A DNA stretch of 64,000 nucleotides. Source: Laetiporus sulphureus 93-53. Taxonomy: Eukaryota; Basidiomycota; Agaricomycetes; Polyporales; Laetiporaceae. Below the pieces are notes generated by a model. The model had not been told where the DNA came from and did no database searches. It was given only the letters and a program-made list of their open reading frames with translations. The translations under genes were made by a program, and so were the position numbers. Within the stretch, counting starts at the first letter, position 1, and every line of letters starts with the position of its first letter. The stretch is from assembly GCF_001632365.1 (NCBI RefSeq), contig NW_024468510.1, positions 2,197,103 to 2,261,102 on the forward strand, read 5' to 3'. This document shows, in pieces, positions 1 to 11,545 of the stretch.

Positions 1-476
1 TCTATACCGACGAACTGACGACTTGCGATAAGCGTCGGGCTCACCTGCGAAACCAATACGGCTTCACTTGCGTTTGCCGAGTGTGTTCTCTGCCCGAGCA
101 CCCATTGTATCACAGCGACGCAAGGCGCGTCAGCATCCACACGTTCCTCAAAGCTTGCAAGAGGTCCCGTGGCGACCCTCCTAACATCACCCTTGACAAA
201 CTGCAGCTCTTGTTGATGTTCACCCGGGCAGAGCGATTGCCGATACGCTACGCGCAAGTGCTGTACATGAGCGCGGAAATTCTCCTAGCACATGGCAATG
301 CGGAGCTCGCTTTTGATTGGGTCAAAGAAAGCAGGAGGGCATTCTGTCTCACCATAGGGGAGGATTCATGGATGATTGAGAAGGTTGACGATCTGGGACG
401 GCAGGTGGAAGAGAAGCTGAGACGCATGGGGATTGAGCGCAGTTGGGAAGGTCCGATCACAGGCGGATCCTCATAG
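1..476 (+). CDS. SMYD-like SET-domain protein, 3' end only
   Basis: The reading frame is open from the left edge (frame starting at base 3) to a TAG at the end of the feature, so only the C-terminal part is present. It begins in the post-SET region: NQYGFTCVCRVC matches the YGFxCxCxxC zinc-binding signature that follows the SET domain in SMYD-type lysine methyltransferases, and SDARR a few residues later is also usual there. The rest (about 110 residues) is helical, ending in a TPR-like stretch as in SMYD C-terminal domains. Family members transfer methyl groups from S-adenosylmethionine to lysines of histones or other proteins. The catalytic SET core lies outside the window, so activity cannot be judged. 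No intron is evident in this last exon. Confidence 0.75.
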   Translation, partial: YTDELTTCDKRRAHLRNQYGFTCVCRVCSLPEHPLYHSDARRVSIHTFLKACKRSRGDPPNITLDKLQLLLMFTRAERLPIRYAQVLYMSAEILLAHGNAELAFDWVKESRRAFCLTIGEDSWMIEKVDDLGRQVEEKLRRMGIERSWEGPITGGSS

Positions 477-968
477 AATTCGCTGCAGTTCCATGCCTCT
501 GTCGACTGTTTCCAGCTTTCAACATTCTGTCTTATCGCAAGAGACGTAATTTCGTCGTCAACGTCCGATGCATGTTACTTCGCTGAATCGACTGTTTCCA
601 TATTGTCGTCTCACCCCCATTGGACATCGGTCCTCCACGGCTTCGCTGGGGCTCGATGTGGACTATTATACGATGACGTCCCAAAATAGCGTGGATGTGG
701 AACAGTACAAGGTGTATCGCACGCACGCAGCTTCGTCTTCATCGAATACCCTGGCCCGCAGCATTCCGTTGATGTTCTTACGGCATCGAAGTATCGTCAC
801 GATTGCCAGTGCATTATTAAATATACAGAAGCAGTACGAAGTGAGCTTTCTTATCCGAAGAGCATAAGTTAGATGTAAATATGAACCCGTGGATACTAGC
901 TGCCTCTCGATCCTTCTATGACTTCGTCTCTTCTACTCCTCTACTGACGGCGAAGAACGTACGGAGCA
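477..968. other. intergenic, no gene recognised
   Basis: The stretch between two convergent genes (SET gene + and peroxidase gene -) should hold both 3' ends. A 99-codon open frame (568-867 +) has no recognisable motif and no splice-linked partner; I regard it as chance. No repeat or RNA gene is seen. Confidence 0.5.
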
Positions 969-1884
969 TTACCCGCTTTTAGCTGCTGCGCGAATGTCTC
1001 GCATGAGACGCCTGAGTTTTTGCGATCCTTGAACCGCCATCAACAACGTCTGTTGATGGGTCGGTGCCCAATCGCTAGGGAAGGTGCTGTTGAGCCACCA
1101 CTCCTCTATCCACCGGACAGGCACAGTCTCGTTGCCTCGTCCGAAGATCCCGAGAACCATCGACATCTCACCGCGCGCAATCTCCTCGTGGATCGCGTCG
1201 AGCGGGTGCCTGTAGTTGGCTTCCCGGCGGACACGCGCGTGGGCGAAGTCTTCCATGGTCATGACCTCGCCGTCCGAGGATTCGGCGATGAGCTCTCGGA
1301 TGAGCTGCGCACTGGCCTTGATCGGCGCGTACTCCTCGGTTCCGATGGCATCGTAGTGGCCCAGAGAGGCGTCGTGTTCGATGAAGTTGTGTCGTGCAAG
1401 ATCCGATAGTGTCAGCACGGAGTATTGCTCCAGCACGATGTGCCCGCCATATGTGAGGAGCATGGCCAAGGGCAGTGAGAGACTGTAACCCTCGCGCAGG
1501 GCGTGGACGTAGTCTTTCCGCGTGATGTTTCGTCCATCATGCGGCCTGTGCGGCTTGTAGTGAGTGGAGTTGACACTCTTCGCGAAGAACACTTACAGGA
1601 AGCCGTGATTCGCGAGCGCATTTAGGGCGGGACAGGGTGACCGACTGTCCGAAGACTTTGGCGGAACGAATGGATGCGCCTTCAACGAGAACTCGGGTAT
1701 CTCATCTCTTGCCAGTTCGTCCACAGACAAGCTGTTATTCGAGATACATCAACACGCCCATCTATCCTGAGAGAACGTTGTCAACTTACATCAATCTGAC
1801 AATCATGGCTATGACCGCGGTCACAAGGGCATATTTGATGAGCAATCCACTGAAACCCTTGGTTTTCACTGAAAAAGAGAACAT
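969..1884 (-). CDS. chloroperoxidase-like heme-thiolate peroxidase with N-terminal membrane anchor
   Basis: Three exons: 1884-1790, 1731-1597, 1545-969, giving 268 residues; both introns (58 and 51 nt) have GTAAGT donors, and the ATG sits in CCACCATG. Residues 13-34 form a hydrophobic segment likely to anchor or target the protein. The heme-thiolate motif SPCPALNALANHG follows with the proximal cysteine at Cys65, and the distal EHD motif with the following serine is at 133-137. This is the layout of short fungal heme-thiolate peroxidases/peroxygenases, which use H2O2 to oxygenate, oxidise or halogenate organic substrates; the substrate here is unknown. The motif is cut by intron 2 just after NHGFL. 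A second, longer family member lies at 32918-34231. The 5' exon is inferred from splice signals and phase rather than from a conserved motif, so the N-terminus is less certain than the core. Confidence 0.82.
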
Positions 1885-3959
1885 GGTGGAAAGCAGCAAG
1901 CAATCGATGGAGACAATCGTTCTGACGGCCCTTATAAGCTGTGTGGTTCTCTATATATGTATCTGGTAATCAAACGCTGAGTGCCGAGCAGGCAAAGCCC
2001 GCTCATAATATCCTACCATCCGGCGCTGCTCAAACAAAGTTGAATAGATCTTTGATCTTGCCGCGTGGCTGATTCTGTAGTGTGGGCCGGAGCCTTCTCC
2101 CGCCGGTGGTCATGGTTGCGATGCACACAGCCATCGCCGAGTTCAAAACGCAGATCCTCGTCGCGTGCAATTGAGTCTCCGCATGTCCTCTGCAGCCTCT
2201 CGGACTGATGATTGATTTCAGTGTGATGAGATGCCATGTCATGATCATAGCGGACAGCGACAACGAGAGACGCCAAGTTACATTAATATCGCAATGTATC
2301 ACGTGAGCACAATACTCACCTTAAACAGCTGGGGCGGGAGAGCCAAGGTTTCTTGTCTTCTTTTTCTTAGTGTGTGAAAAGGAACAACACGGCCGGTGCC
2401 TTAGAATCTCCCTTAAAGCTCCATCGGCGCAGGATGACCTTTCATCATTGCAGTTGCCGCATCCACATCCTCTGAGACGTGTCTGGTGCTCCGTGAGCGG
2501 TTGCCTGGAGTGCTTGACGAGATGCCTAGGGAACTTGAGCAAAGACATCCGCCTTGATAGGAATGTATCACCGAGCGGCCTAAATGCTGTGACGTAAAGA
2601 GACCGTCTGTTAGATGGCGCTCGTGATGACCGCCCTGACTGAAACCGGACCAGTGAATGGCAATACAATTATAGCGGCCGCGCGCGATCAATGCACAATA
2701 CGGCTGTTGGAGGGTGACCGTACGCGTGCTCGTTGTCATGAATCATGTATGTGATGACTGATAACAATCGCAACCGCTGGAACTACCGGAGCACAACAGT
2801 AAGCGTGAAGCAGCGTCGATGCTGCGAGCATCTGGTAGGAGATTAACTTGTGCCGACCTGTCTATGTTATGCTCAAGCCCTAATATTGCTCCTTCGTGCG
2901 CTCAGGCATTACTTCCGATTGGCGAAAGGTCGGCGGGTAGCGGCGAGAATGCGATGTTTCGCTAGTAAAAGAACCACGTTCGTCGGCCGGAAGAACATAG
3001 AATCCCCTGAATACAGATTTCAATAACCCAATGGCGCTATTTGATTGGGTGCTGACGGGCGTTGTCGCAGATTGAGATAGCCGAATGCTGTGTATAGTAG
3101 CAGACTTTCCAAGAATACAGCGGACGTAGCTGTGTCATAAGAGAGATCTGGAGGCTGTCACGAAATTTGAAAGCGGCGAGAGCCGAAACGTTGGCACAAG
3201 GGTAGCATATGCATACGTCCCCGTATCTCCTTGACTGTTCTGTACCGGTAATCGCGATTCAGCGAGTACGAGCATGGTATTACGAGGACCCGCCGGAAGC
3301 TATGACCCTGTGCTCGAGAGATTGTGCGCTCCGATGGCAAACTGAGGTCTCAATATTATGAGAGAGTATCTGTATGAGAGCCAATCACGTAGTGTACAAC
3401 ACTTATCTTGATGCTCCAGCGGTCGGCTGTAACTTTCAACGAGAGGACTTGCTGTGCTGTATGACCGAAACACTTCAATGGAGGCGTTTCGCCGCAAGCA
3501 CAGCATGTCGCGTTAGCGCAATCGGCGAAGAGAGCACCTTGGTCACTGATAAGAAAGATAGATCGCAGCAGTGGTAGGCACTGTTGATAAGGACATGACG
3601 TTTTCGGCTAGCTGTTCATATGCCATTCCACAGTGAGCCAAATAGTATGTGCTTGCTATCGTGTTTTCGCCTGCAATTTCGTGAACGCATGGCTAGATGG
3701 TGACGAGTCGCTCATGAATAAGCTAATTAACATTCAGGACAAATGTAACGCGTCGTCTATAGTCATCGAATTGAGGAAGGCAGATCTGTTGAAGCCAGCG
3801 AAGACATACGCAATACATTTTTGGCCAGACATCTTGCTGCAGCCCAACGAGCTAAGTTGTGTGACAAGATTGTGTGTGACATGCAACGCGGGCCGTGTCA
3901 TATTGGCTCGTGATCCCTGCGTGTTGCCCGTCTCATCGAACATTCAAACGCTCACGCAA
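1885..3959. other. 2.1-kb gene-free stretch
   Basis: The sequence upstream of the peroxidase gene carries its promoter. Short open frames on both strands show no motif, no codon-bias signal I can recognise and no consistent splice chain. One 175-codon frame (3633-4160 +) runs into the duplicated unit that starts near 3960, but the second copy of the unit does not preserve it, so I do not call it a gene. No transposon ends are seen. Confidence 0.45.
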
Positions 3960-4803
3960 ATATTGTTCGAGGTTCACTTTATGTCGGGAGGTTCGAACGT
4001 CCACACATTGATCGAGGTACGTATAACCATTTCTGATGAAGCCGGCGCCGTCGCTGTTGTTTTCGCGAGCACATCTGGTGAGCTATCAGCTGACGCCTTC
4101 GGTACCTCGCCGCAAGGGGCCTCGCAATCAATACAGAGCCGATTGGATAACAGCCGGTGACACCTGCGTACCGCATTTACGTCCATACCCAACATCGCTT
4201 GAGGTGCGCATTGAGTGACATATGCATCCATGGTGAAAGTTCCCATCCTATGGTGCAGACTACGTCTTCTATCATTCTACCTCCGATACCGCTGGTGCAT
4301 ATCGTGACCTACGCATATTCTTCCTATACACATCACGAATGTTCCAGCAGCAGAGAGGCACTCCAATTCGTATGCCTTTCGTGAAATAGCCAGGTACGTG
4401 TCTCATCGCCATTCTGTGGGTCCCAGCACAGAGAGAACCCTACTACTGCAGATTGAATTGTGTCGGCGGGCCTCGTGATTATCCCATCATTCCAACCACA
4501 AGCTGCGGACCTGGCGTACGAAGTTGATGCCGTATGTCGTTCCGTTACATCAATGCATTGACGGCAAGCTGCATTCCAATCAAACCTTCATCGCGCTACC
4601 AGAAGCCGCTTAATCTGAATTGAATCGAGCTCCTGATCCCTGCGTCGCGTCAAGGACCCTGCTATGACGTTTGGTGACATGGAGGTGTGCCGTATACGGA
4701 CCAATTCAGCAGGGTCGCTTTGTTATAAGTGGAGAAGGATGCACAACTGCAGCCCCCAACGCCGCGCTCCCACCCAGCTCAACATTCTATCACGCTACAT
4801 ACA

Positions 4804-6625
4804 ATGGACATGTCTGCTCCTCGACTCAGGCCACCCTTCCGTGTTGAACACACTGGTTCCTTCAAGCGGCCCGCTGATCTTATACGGCAGCACGAGTTGT
4901 TCAACCAGGGCAAATCCACGCTAGAGGAACTGCGCTCTGTCGAAGACCATGCCATAGAGGAGGCTATACAAATTCAACGAGCCGTAGGTATCAAGGCCAT
5001 CAATGACGGCGAACTCAGAAGGTACGAGCCATAAGCGACATCGCTGGAAGGCGCCAGTCGCATCGTGCCTATCATAGGTATCACTTCTTTGAGGGTCTAT
5101 TTGATAAACTGGAGGGCATGAAATACTTTCCGAATGGTTAGTCACGGAAGACATTGCCGCCACATGATCACTATACTGACATCGGCGTCGCAGTGCCGTC
5201 TGAATGGTTTGTGGTGAGTAGACATCTATGCTGCTCTTTCGACGACGGCTTAATACATGATGTGTGCATGCAGGATGGAGTTCCTACTGCAGTGGTGTTC
5301 AGAGGTGAGAATCACCGAGCCCCGCCGACGTATCTCTGCGTGGTGAGTTGTGCATCCTTAACATGCAGGTTTATACGTTATCTTGATTCATACCAAAAAT
5401 AGTCCAAGCTGAGGCGCGTCAAGCCATGCTACCTTGACGAGTTTGAGGCACTCAAGAAGATGACGACCCCAGAGGTCTTAAAAATCCACTCAATGCGTTA
5501 TTCGATGGTCATAATTAGTATCTCTAGGAGCACAAGTACTTGAAGATCACTATGCCGTCTCCGGAATTTTACCATCTGCGCTACGGGATGTTCGCATTTC
5601 CCAAGTCGGTGTACCAGAATGACGGTGAGCATGTTAGATCAGTCCAGTACGAACATATTGCTCATGAAGATGCATTAGAGGAGTACTTCGCGGACCTCAT
5701 CGAAATCTACCGAGCTGAATTGGGTGACCTCTATGCTGCCGGCTGCAGTGCGTATAAGCATGGCTACCTATGGCAATGCCAGGCCTCATGTCGCATGCAC
5801 AGGAAACGTCCAGATTGACTTCCCTCAGATCTCGTTCCTCTGCAACGAGAAAGCTCTGACTGCGATGGAGAAGCGCGGCATAGACCATGTCGCGCTAACC
5901 GATTTGTACTTGAAGGTAATGGGTGCGTGCATCGAGGGACGCCCTGATGACATGACCGTTGGCATACATGTGTGCAGGGGCAATTGGCATCACAACGTAA
6001 GCTCGGCGTGTCTGAAAGTCTTGCGGGTGCTGATCAAAGGTAAATTTCCAGGTAGAGCCTTGGAGTGAAGGAGGATACGACCGTATAGCCGAGAAGCTGT
6101 TTTCTGAGATCCCCGCGGATACATATTACGTATGCTTTATGGCATTGCCATGTCGATAGCTCACCGATGGAGATGCGCAGATCGAATATGATAACGAGCG
6201 TTCTGGGTCATTCGAGCCGCTGCGCTGGCTTCCGCGCAACAAGTCCGTCGTGCTAGGGATTGTGACCACTAAGTCTACCGAGGTCAGTTCAGTCCCATAT
6301 CTCTCTGGTGTCGTTTGGTCATTTCTCATCTTGAACGTTTGCAGCTGGAATCCAAAGAAGAACTTATCCGCCGGGTTCATGAGGCGGCTGCGATAATCGC
6401 AAGTGGAGAGGAAAAACGCTCCATGGATGAAGCTCTGAATCAGTATGTCGCTGTTTATGTGGCTAACGTCACGAGAAACTGAAATACGTTTTCAGGATTT
6501 GTATCAGCCCTCAATGCGGCTTTGGATCGTTTTCGGAGGGATTTTCGTTCATGACTGAGGAAGACGTTGCCAAGAAGCTCAAGCTCGTGGTGGAGACAGC
6601 CAAGGAAATATGGCCTGATATGTGA
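4804..6625 (+). CDS. stand-alone cobalamin-independent methionine synthase-like (Meth_synt_2) protein, copy A
   Basis: Twelve exons: 4804-5021, 5078-5136, 5194-5213, 5274-5342, 5403-5474, 5528-5624, 5679-5747, 5803-5996, 6052-6129, 6181-6282, 6345-6442, 6496-6625; 401 residues. The N-terminus EHTGSFKRP and NDGELRR, and near the end SPQCGFGS, are typical of the C-terminal catalytic barrel family of MetE found as a short separate protein in fungi. Candidate zinc ligands are all kept: His257 and Cys259 (HVC), Glu294 (IEYDNE) and Cys366 (PQCG). The N-terminal domain of true MetE is absent, so the substrate is unknown: a methyl transfer to a thiol is possible but not shown. Frames look broken until introns are removed; all exon phases fit. 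The ATG was chosen because it is the one also present in copy B. The exon 5 donor (GAG|GTCTTA) is weak but shared by both copies. Confidence 0.85.
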
Positions 6626-6934
6626 AGTCTACGTGTCCTAATTGTCCCGATTGTTGTGTAACGGCCAGTTCGTGCCTATATTTACAAGCCTCTACCACAA
6701 GTCCGTAAGATATCATGCGCAGAGAGTGTACGATATTGATGTCGTAGGAATCGAGCCTAGCTGATATTCAAGGTATTGATTGTTAGTCTATGATGTGTAT
6801 GGAGTTTATATGAGCAACTTGATGTACTTCACTTCAACGTGACAGGACGCGTGAGACGCGTACGTATGTCACTTCGTTTAAACTATGTGATCGCGTTTTT
6901 CAGAGACGGACACGTCACACTATTGTGACTCACA
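6626..6934. other. 3' flank of MetE-like copy A
   Basis: Holds the 3' untranslated region and the block shared with unit B that contains GACGCGTGAGACGCG, a small imperfect inverted repeat of CGCGT. No gene is seen. Confidence 0.5.
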
Positions 6935-7110
6935 CGATACTACGCCGCACGCGTTCTCGCCGATGCTTTTCGTCGTTCCCCAATTTCTAAGACCTCCTTA
7001 ACGCCGCACTCACGTCCATCGCCATTGAACGGTGCGATATAGCGGTTATGTTTCTCTGTCTATGGACGGTCGCCGATACAGTGCCCTCGGCCGCGCGCCT
7101 CTGACACAAG
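6935..7110 (+). pseudogene. F-box protein gene remnant A
   Basis: Translation across frames gives HAFSPTL, then after a stop DLLNAALTS, and further on DIAVMFLCLWTV. These correspond in order to the intact F-box gene at 12984-14615 (HAFPPTLSSFPDL, DLLTAVHV, DVAVMFPDLWAV). The piece covers only the end of the F-box and what follows it; the front of the F-box is missing, and stops and frame changes make it non-coding. It sits at the 3' edge of duplicated unit A, matching remnant B in unit B. Confidence 0.65.
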
Positions 7111-8114
7111 AAGCAGTGTGGTCGAGCCTCTTTGAATTGGTAGATCCGAGCGGGAGTCGCAGGTTCTGTTATATACGCGTCGGCCATACGACTTCGATGG
7201 AGCTCGAGCTGCAGAGAGACGTACACGACGAGCATTTTTGCAAGCAGCCAGAAACGAGTGGATGCATGAACAACAGACGCACAACGCAGAAGCGAGGATA
7301 CTGTGGGTACAATCCAGAGCACAATGCTCCCAGTGGACCACCGACATTTGCACATCGATTCGTCTGAATTCTGAGTCCTGTTGCCTTGTTAAATGCAGGA
7401 TGGAGGTCGAAAGCGGATCAGGATGAATGGAGCAATCTTTGGTCATTGGTAGCCGCACTCGTCAAAGGTCCGATCGCTTCCAGATAGCCCCCACATAGGA
7501 CGTGGCCTGACATGTGGGAGAATGGTGATGATTCAGGAATACGCTCGAGGTGGGTGACTAAGTGGTAACTCAGCCTGACGCACTTCTCAGATAATTTTGG
7601 AACCGATGTCAAGGGTTAACCGAAGCCAAGGGTAAAGCGTCGCGAGATATGTCCAGCGATCCCACCGACGTGAAGGAAAGCCATTTCGAAGAAGATTGCA
7701 CAAGATTTAGTCGGGAACGATTGCAGGCCACTCCAGAGGGCCATAACTCGCGCTAATTGTTCATGAACGGACGAGACGAGAGTGAAGCGAGCAATCATAA
7801 CGCTTCGGAGCCGGTATTACACAATAGGGTAAGAAGGGAGGATGTCGTCGGTGCTGAGTACAACTTGAACGTGGCCGGCTCATGGTCTGAGGGGCTTTTT
7901 GATTGGCGCCGCCTGTCTGAACCAAACGCCGTGTGATAGAGAATGCCTTTCGGTGCTTTGATCGTGGCACTTCCGATTTAATATGGCTTGTCAATAATGA
8001 AACTTGTTTATACGAACAAGAGTCTCTGCAACTCTGTGCATCATGATGGCTCATAATTTCTGTATGTTGTCAGTTTCACCGAACCCTCAAACAGCCCATG
8101 GGCCATCATGCATG
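7111..8114. other. spacer between duplicated units, no gene recognised
   Basis: The overlapping open frames on both strands (for example 7060-7458 -, 7761-8054 -) have no recognisable motifs. This 1-kb stretch has no counterpart in the other unit that I can align by eye. Confidence 0.45.
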
Positions 8115-11100
8115 CATTGTTTGAGTTTCACTTTATATCGGTATGTTTAAACGCGTTCCCTCATAATGCGAGAAAAGCTCATTGATCAAGGGTATAACCG
8201 TTTCTGATGGAGAGGCTGCCACCGCTGTTGTTTTCGTGAGCACAGCCGAAGCCCTTCTGGTGAGCTATCAGCTGACGCCTTCGGGACTTTACGAAGTGGA
8301 TCTTCACAATTAATGCTCAACCGATTGGCTTGTAGCAGTCGGTGGGCCTTCGTACCGCATATATATCCAAACTCTACACCGCTTCAGGACCGCCTGAGGT
8401 ACGCACTATAATGATGTTTGCATTCGCACTGAAAGTTCCCACACTGCCGCGTAGGCTAAGTTTTATCCCGCTCGGCCTCTGAGACGGCTAGTGCATATCG
8501 TGACCAGTGCGTATATTCCGTCTACACACATCATCGAACGTTCCAACAGCGGGAAGGCATTGTCTTCATATTCCTTTAGAGAAATAGCCGGGTACGCGCC
8601 GTGCCTCCATTCATTGGTCCTCAGCACAGACAGAACTCTACCCACGCACTACCGCTGCAGGTTGAATTGTATCGTCACTTGACGCGCCTCGTGATCGTAC
8701 TATCCCCACAAGCTGCGCACTAACGTACGCGGTCAGTGCTGTATAACGTCCCTTCAAGTTAACGCGTTGACGGCAAGCTGCATGCTCATCAAATCATGCA
8801 TCGCGCCCTCAGAAGCCGCTTAGTTTGAATTGATTTGAGCTGCTATTCCATGCGTCGCGTCTATTAGGATCCTGTTATGACGTTTAATGATATGGAGGCG
8901 TGCCGTATACGGACTAATTTAACAGGGTCACTTTATTATAAGTGGAGAAGGATGCACAGCTGCAACCCCAACACCACGCTCTCTACTTCGTCCTGAACGT
9001 TATATCACAGGACATACAATGGCAACGTCTGCTCCTCGTCTCAAACCACCCTTCCGTGCTGAGCACACTGGCTCCTTCAAACGACCCGCTGACCTTCTAC
9101 GGCAACGCGAGTTATTCAGCCAAGGCAAATGCACGCTCGAGGAGCTGCGTTCTGTCGAAGACCATGCCATCAAGGAAGCTATACAGCTGCAGCGAGCTGC
9201 AGGTATGAAAGCCATCAATGATGGTGAACTCAGAAGGTACGAGCTTTGAGTAATATCGCTGGAAGGCGCCGGTCTCATCATGCCTATCATAGGTATCTTT
9301 TCTTTGAGGGTCTATTTGATAAACTGGAGGGCATGAAATACTTCCCGAATGGTTAGTCACAGAAGAGATTCTCGTTCGCATGACTATTATACTTACATGC
9401 GCATCGCAGTGCCGTCTGAATGGTTTGTGGTGAGTAGACACCCATGCTGGTCTTTCAATAATTGCTCCATACGTGATGCGCACACGCAGGATGAAGTTCC
9501 AAGTGCACAGCTGTTCAAAGGTGAGAATCACTCGGCCCCGCCGACGTATCTCTGCGTGGTGAGTTGTGTGCCCTATATATGTGGTTTATACGTCATCTTG
9601 ATTCATCCTAACATAGTCCAAGCTGAGACGCGTCAAGCCATGCTACCTTGACGAGTTTGAGGCGCTCAAGAAGATGACGACGCCAGAGGTCTTTTGAGAA
9701 TTCACTCAATGCATTATTCGATGGTCATGATCAGTATTTCTAGGAGCACAAGTACTTGAAGATCACTATGCCGTCTCCGGAATTCTACCATTTCCGTCAC
9801 GGAATGTTCGCATTTCCCAAGTCGGTGTACCAGAATGACGGTGAGGATGTTAGATCAGTATAGCATGAACATATCGCTCATGACGATGCATTAGAGGAGT
9901 ACTTCACGGACCTCGTCAAAATCTACCGGGCTGAATTGGGCGACCTCTATGCTGCGGGCTGCAGTGCGTATAAGCAGGGTCCGCTATGAAAATGCCGAAT
10001 GCTGAAGGCCTCATATCACATGCACAGGAAACGTCCAGATTGACTTTCCTCAGCTCTCGTTCTTCTGCAATGAGAACGTTTTGGCTGCAATGGAGAAGCG
10101 GGGCATAGACCATGCCGCGCTACTCGATCTGTACTTGAAGGCACTGGGTGCGTGCATCGAGGGACGTCCTGATGACATGACCGTTGGCATACATGTATGC
10201 AGGGGCAATTGGCACATAAACGTAAGCCCGGCATGTCCGAACGTTATGCGGGTGCTGACCGAAGGTCAATCCCAGGTAGAGCCTTGGATCGAGGGTGGGT
10301 ATGACCGTATAGCCGAGAAACTGTTCCGCGAGGTCCCCGCGGATACGTATTACGTATGCTTTATGGCACTACCATCTCGATAGCTCACCGATGGAGATGC
10401 GCAGGTCGAATATGATAACGAGCGCTCCGGGTCGTTCGAGCCGCTGCGCTGGCTTCCACGCAACAAGTCCGTCGTGCTAGGAATTGTGACCACTAAGTCG
10501 ACTGAGGTCAGCTCCATCTCCTTTTTCAGTGGTAGAGTTTTGATGAATTCTCGTCTCGAACGTTTGCAGCTGGAACCGAAAGAAGAACTTATCCGCCGGG
10601 TTCATGAGGCGGCTGCGATAATCGCAAATGGAGACGAAAAACGCACAATGGACGAAGCCCTGAATCAGTATGTCACTGTTTATGTCATTAACGTCATGAG
10701 TTCCTGAAGTACTCCTTCAGGATTTGCATTAGTCCTCAATGCGGTTTTGGATCGTTTACGGAGGGGTTTTCGTTCATGACTCAGGAAGACGTTGCCAAGA
10801 AGCTCAAGCTCGTGGTGGAGACAGCAAAGGAAATTTGGCCTGATGCCTGAAATGTGCATGGTTCGTCTCATCCCGAATGTTGTGTAATGGCCAGTCCGTG
10901 CCTGAGCCTGTACCATAAGTCTGCCAGATATCATGCGCACAGAGCATTTGTATGCTATTGATGTTGTAGGAATCGAGCCGGGCTGATATTGATATTTATT
11001 ATTAGTCTGATGTATATAGAGTTTATGAACAACTTGGTATACTGAATGCCGACCTCAACGTGACAGGACGCGTGAGACGCGTATGTCACTTCGTTTAAAC

Positions 11101-11300
11101 CATGTGATCGCGTTTCGGGACGCGTCACATTGTGACGCCGCACGCGTTCTCGCCGACGCTTTCGTCGTTCCCCGACCTCCTTAATGCCGCGCGCACGTCT
11201 ATCCCCCTCGGCGGCGCGATACATGCTCTGTCTGTGATCGCCGATGCTGGCAGCGCGTTAGGCCTCGCCGATACGTCGTCCCTTATTCATTTGCATGCTG
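8115..11300 (+). repeat. tandem segmental duplication, unit B
   Basis: Second copy of unit A (3960-7110). The coding exons are the best conserved part; introns and flanks carry more substitutions and indels, but every intron sits at the same position. The pattern indicates duplication followed by selection on the MetE-like gene and decay of the F-box part. Confidence 0.85.
9019..10850 (+). CDS. stand-alone cobalamin-independent methionine synthase-like (Meth_synt_2) protein, copy B
   Basis: Twelve exons: 9019-9236, 9293-9351, 9410-9429, 9490-9558, 9617-9688, 9744-9840, 9895-9963, 10028-10221, 10276-10353, 10405-10506, 10570-10667, 10721-10850; 401 residues. Each exon has exactly the length of its partner in copy A (218, 59, 20, 69, 72, 97, 69, 194, 78, 102, 98, 130 nt). 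The candidate zinc ligands His257, Cys259, Glu294 and Cys366 are kept. Protein differences are mostly conservative, for example RRYLFFEG versus RRYHFFEG, FAFPKSVYQND unchanged, and FTEG versus FSEG. Absence of stops or frameshifts in any exon argues that both copies still make protein. Function is as for copy A and equally unproven. Confidence 0.85.
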
Positions 11301-11545
11301 TACCTCTGCATCGTGTTACGCAACAGAGTATGCAAACGCAAGCCGAATCCACACTCGACAGCGACCAACTCTACAGTCAGCTTGCTATTTTACATGGACA
11401 CGGTATCAAAGAGCTCCACGAGCTGAATACAAATTTTGGACTCAGATTCCTGCAATACTCCATCGGTCTGGCTCTTTCTTGTGTTCCCCAGCGGCCCCAG
11501 CAGATGTTGGTGAAGAACGTCCATAGCCTGAGCGTTCTATGTCCT
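11128..11545 (+). pseudogene. F-box protein gene remnant B
   Basis: An open frame starting near 11132 reads HAFSPTLSSFPDLLNAA, then parts that align with the intact F-box gene after the F-box: HAVPLHRVTQQSM versus SRAVPLRVALRDRV, STLDSDQLYSQLAILHG versus EPMLNNDDFLKQLGSLCG, and IKELHELN versus IEELYIEP. The middle corresponding to CRHWRDVAVMFPDLW is scrambled by indels. The start codon and the front of the F-box are missing. It could be transcribed, but I judge it a decayed copy. It is the unit-B equivalent of the remnant at 6935. Confidence 0.6.

Larger units (their letters stand above)
3960..7110 (+). repeat. tandem segmental duplication, unit A
   Basis: This segment matches 8115-11300 (unit B) base by base over most of its length, with substitutions and small indels, at an offset of about 4.15-4.22 kb. 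Shared blocks include the TTCACTTTAT start region, a block around 4290-4480 (8490-8690 in B), the run before the MetE-like start codon (4657-4800 versus 8870-9015), the whole MetE-like gene including intron positions, and a GTGACAGGACGCGTGAGACG block (6839 versus 11058) leading into F-box remnants. Boundaries are approximate. Intron and flank divergence shows the duplication is not very recent. Confidence 0.85.

Noticed and set aside
3633..4160. 175-codon plus-strand frame with an ATG.
   Set aside because: No motif; half of it lies in the duplicated unit, and the other copy does not keep the frame.
4804..10850. Both MetE-like genes first looked like pseudogenes because of frequent stops between homologous stretches.
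   Set aside because: Every stop falls inside a short intron with usable splice sites; after removal both copies give 401-residue proteins with intact motifs.
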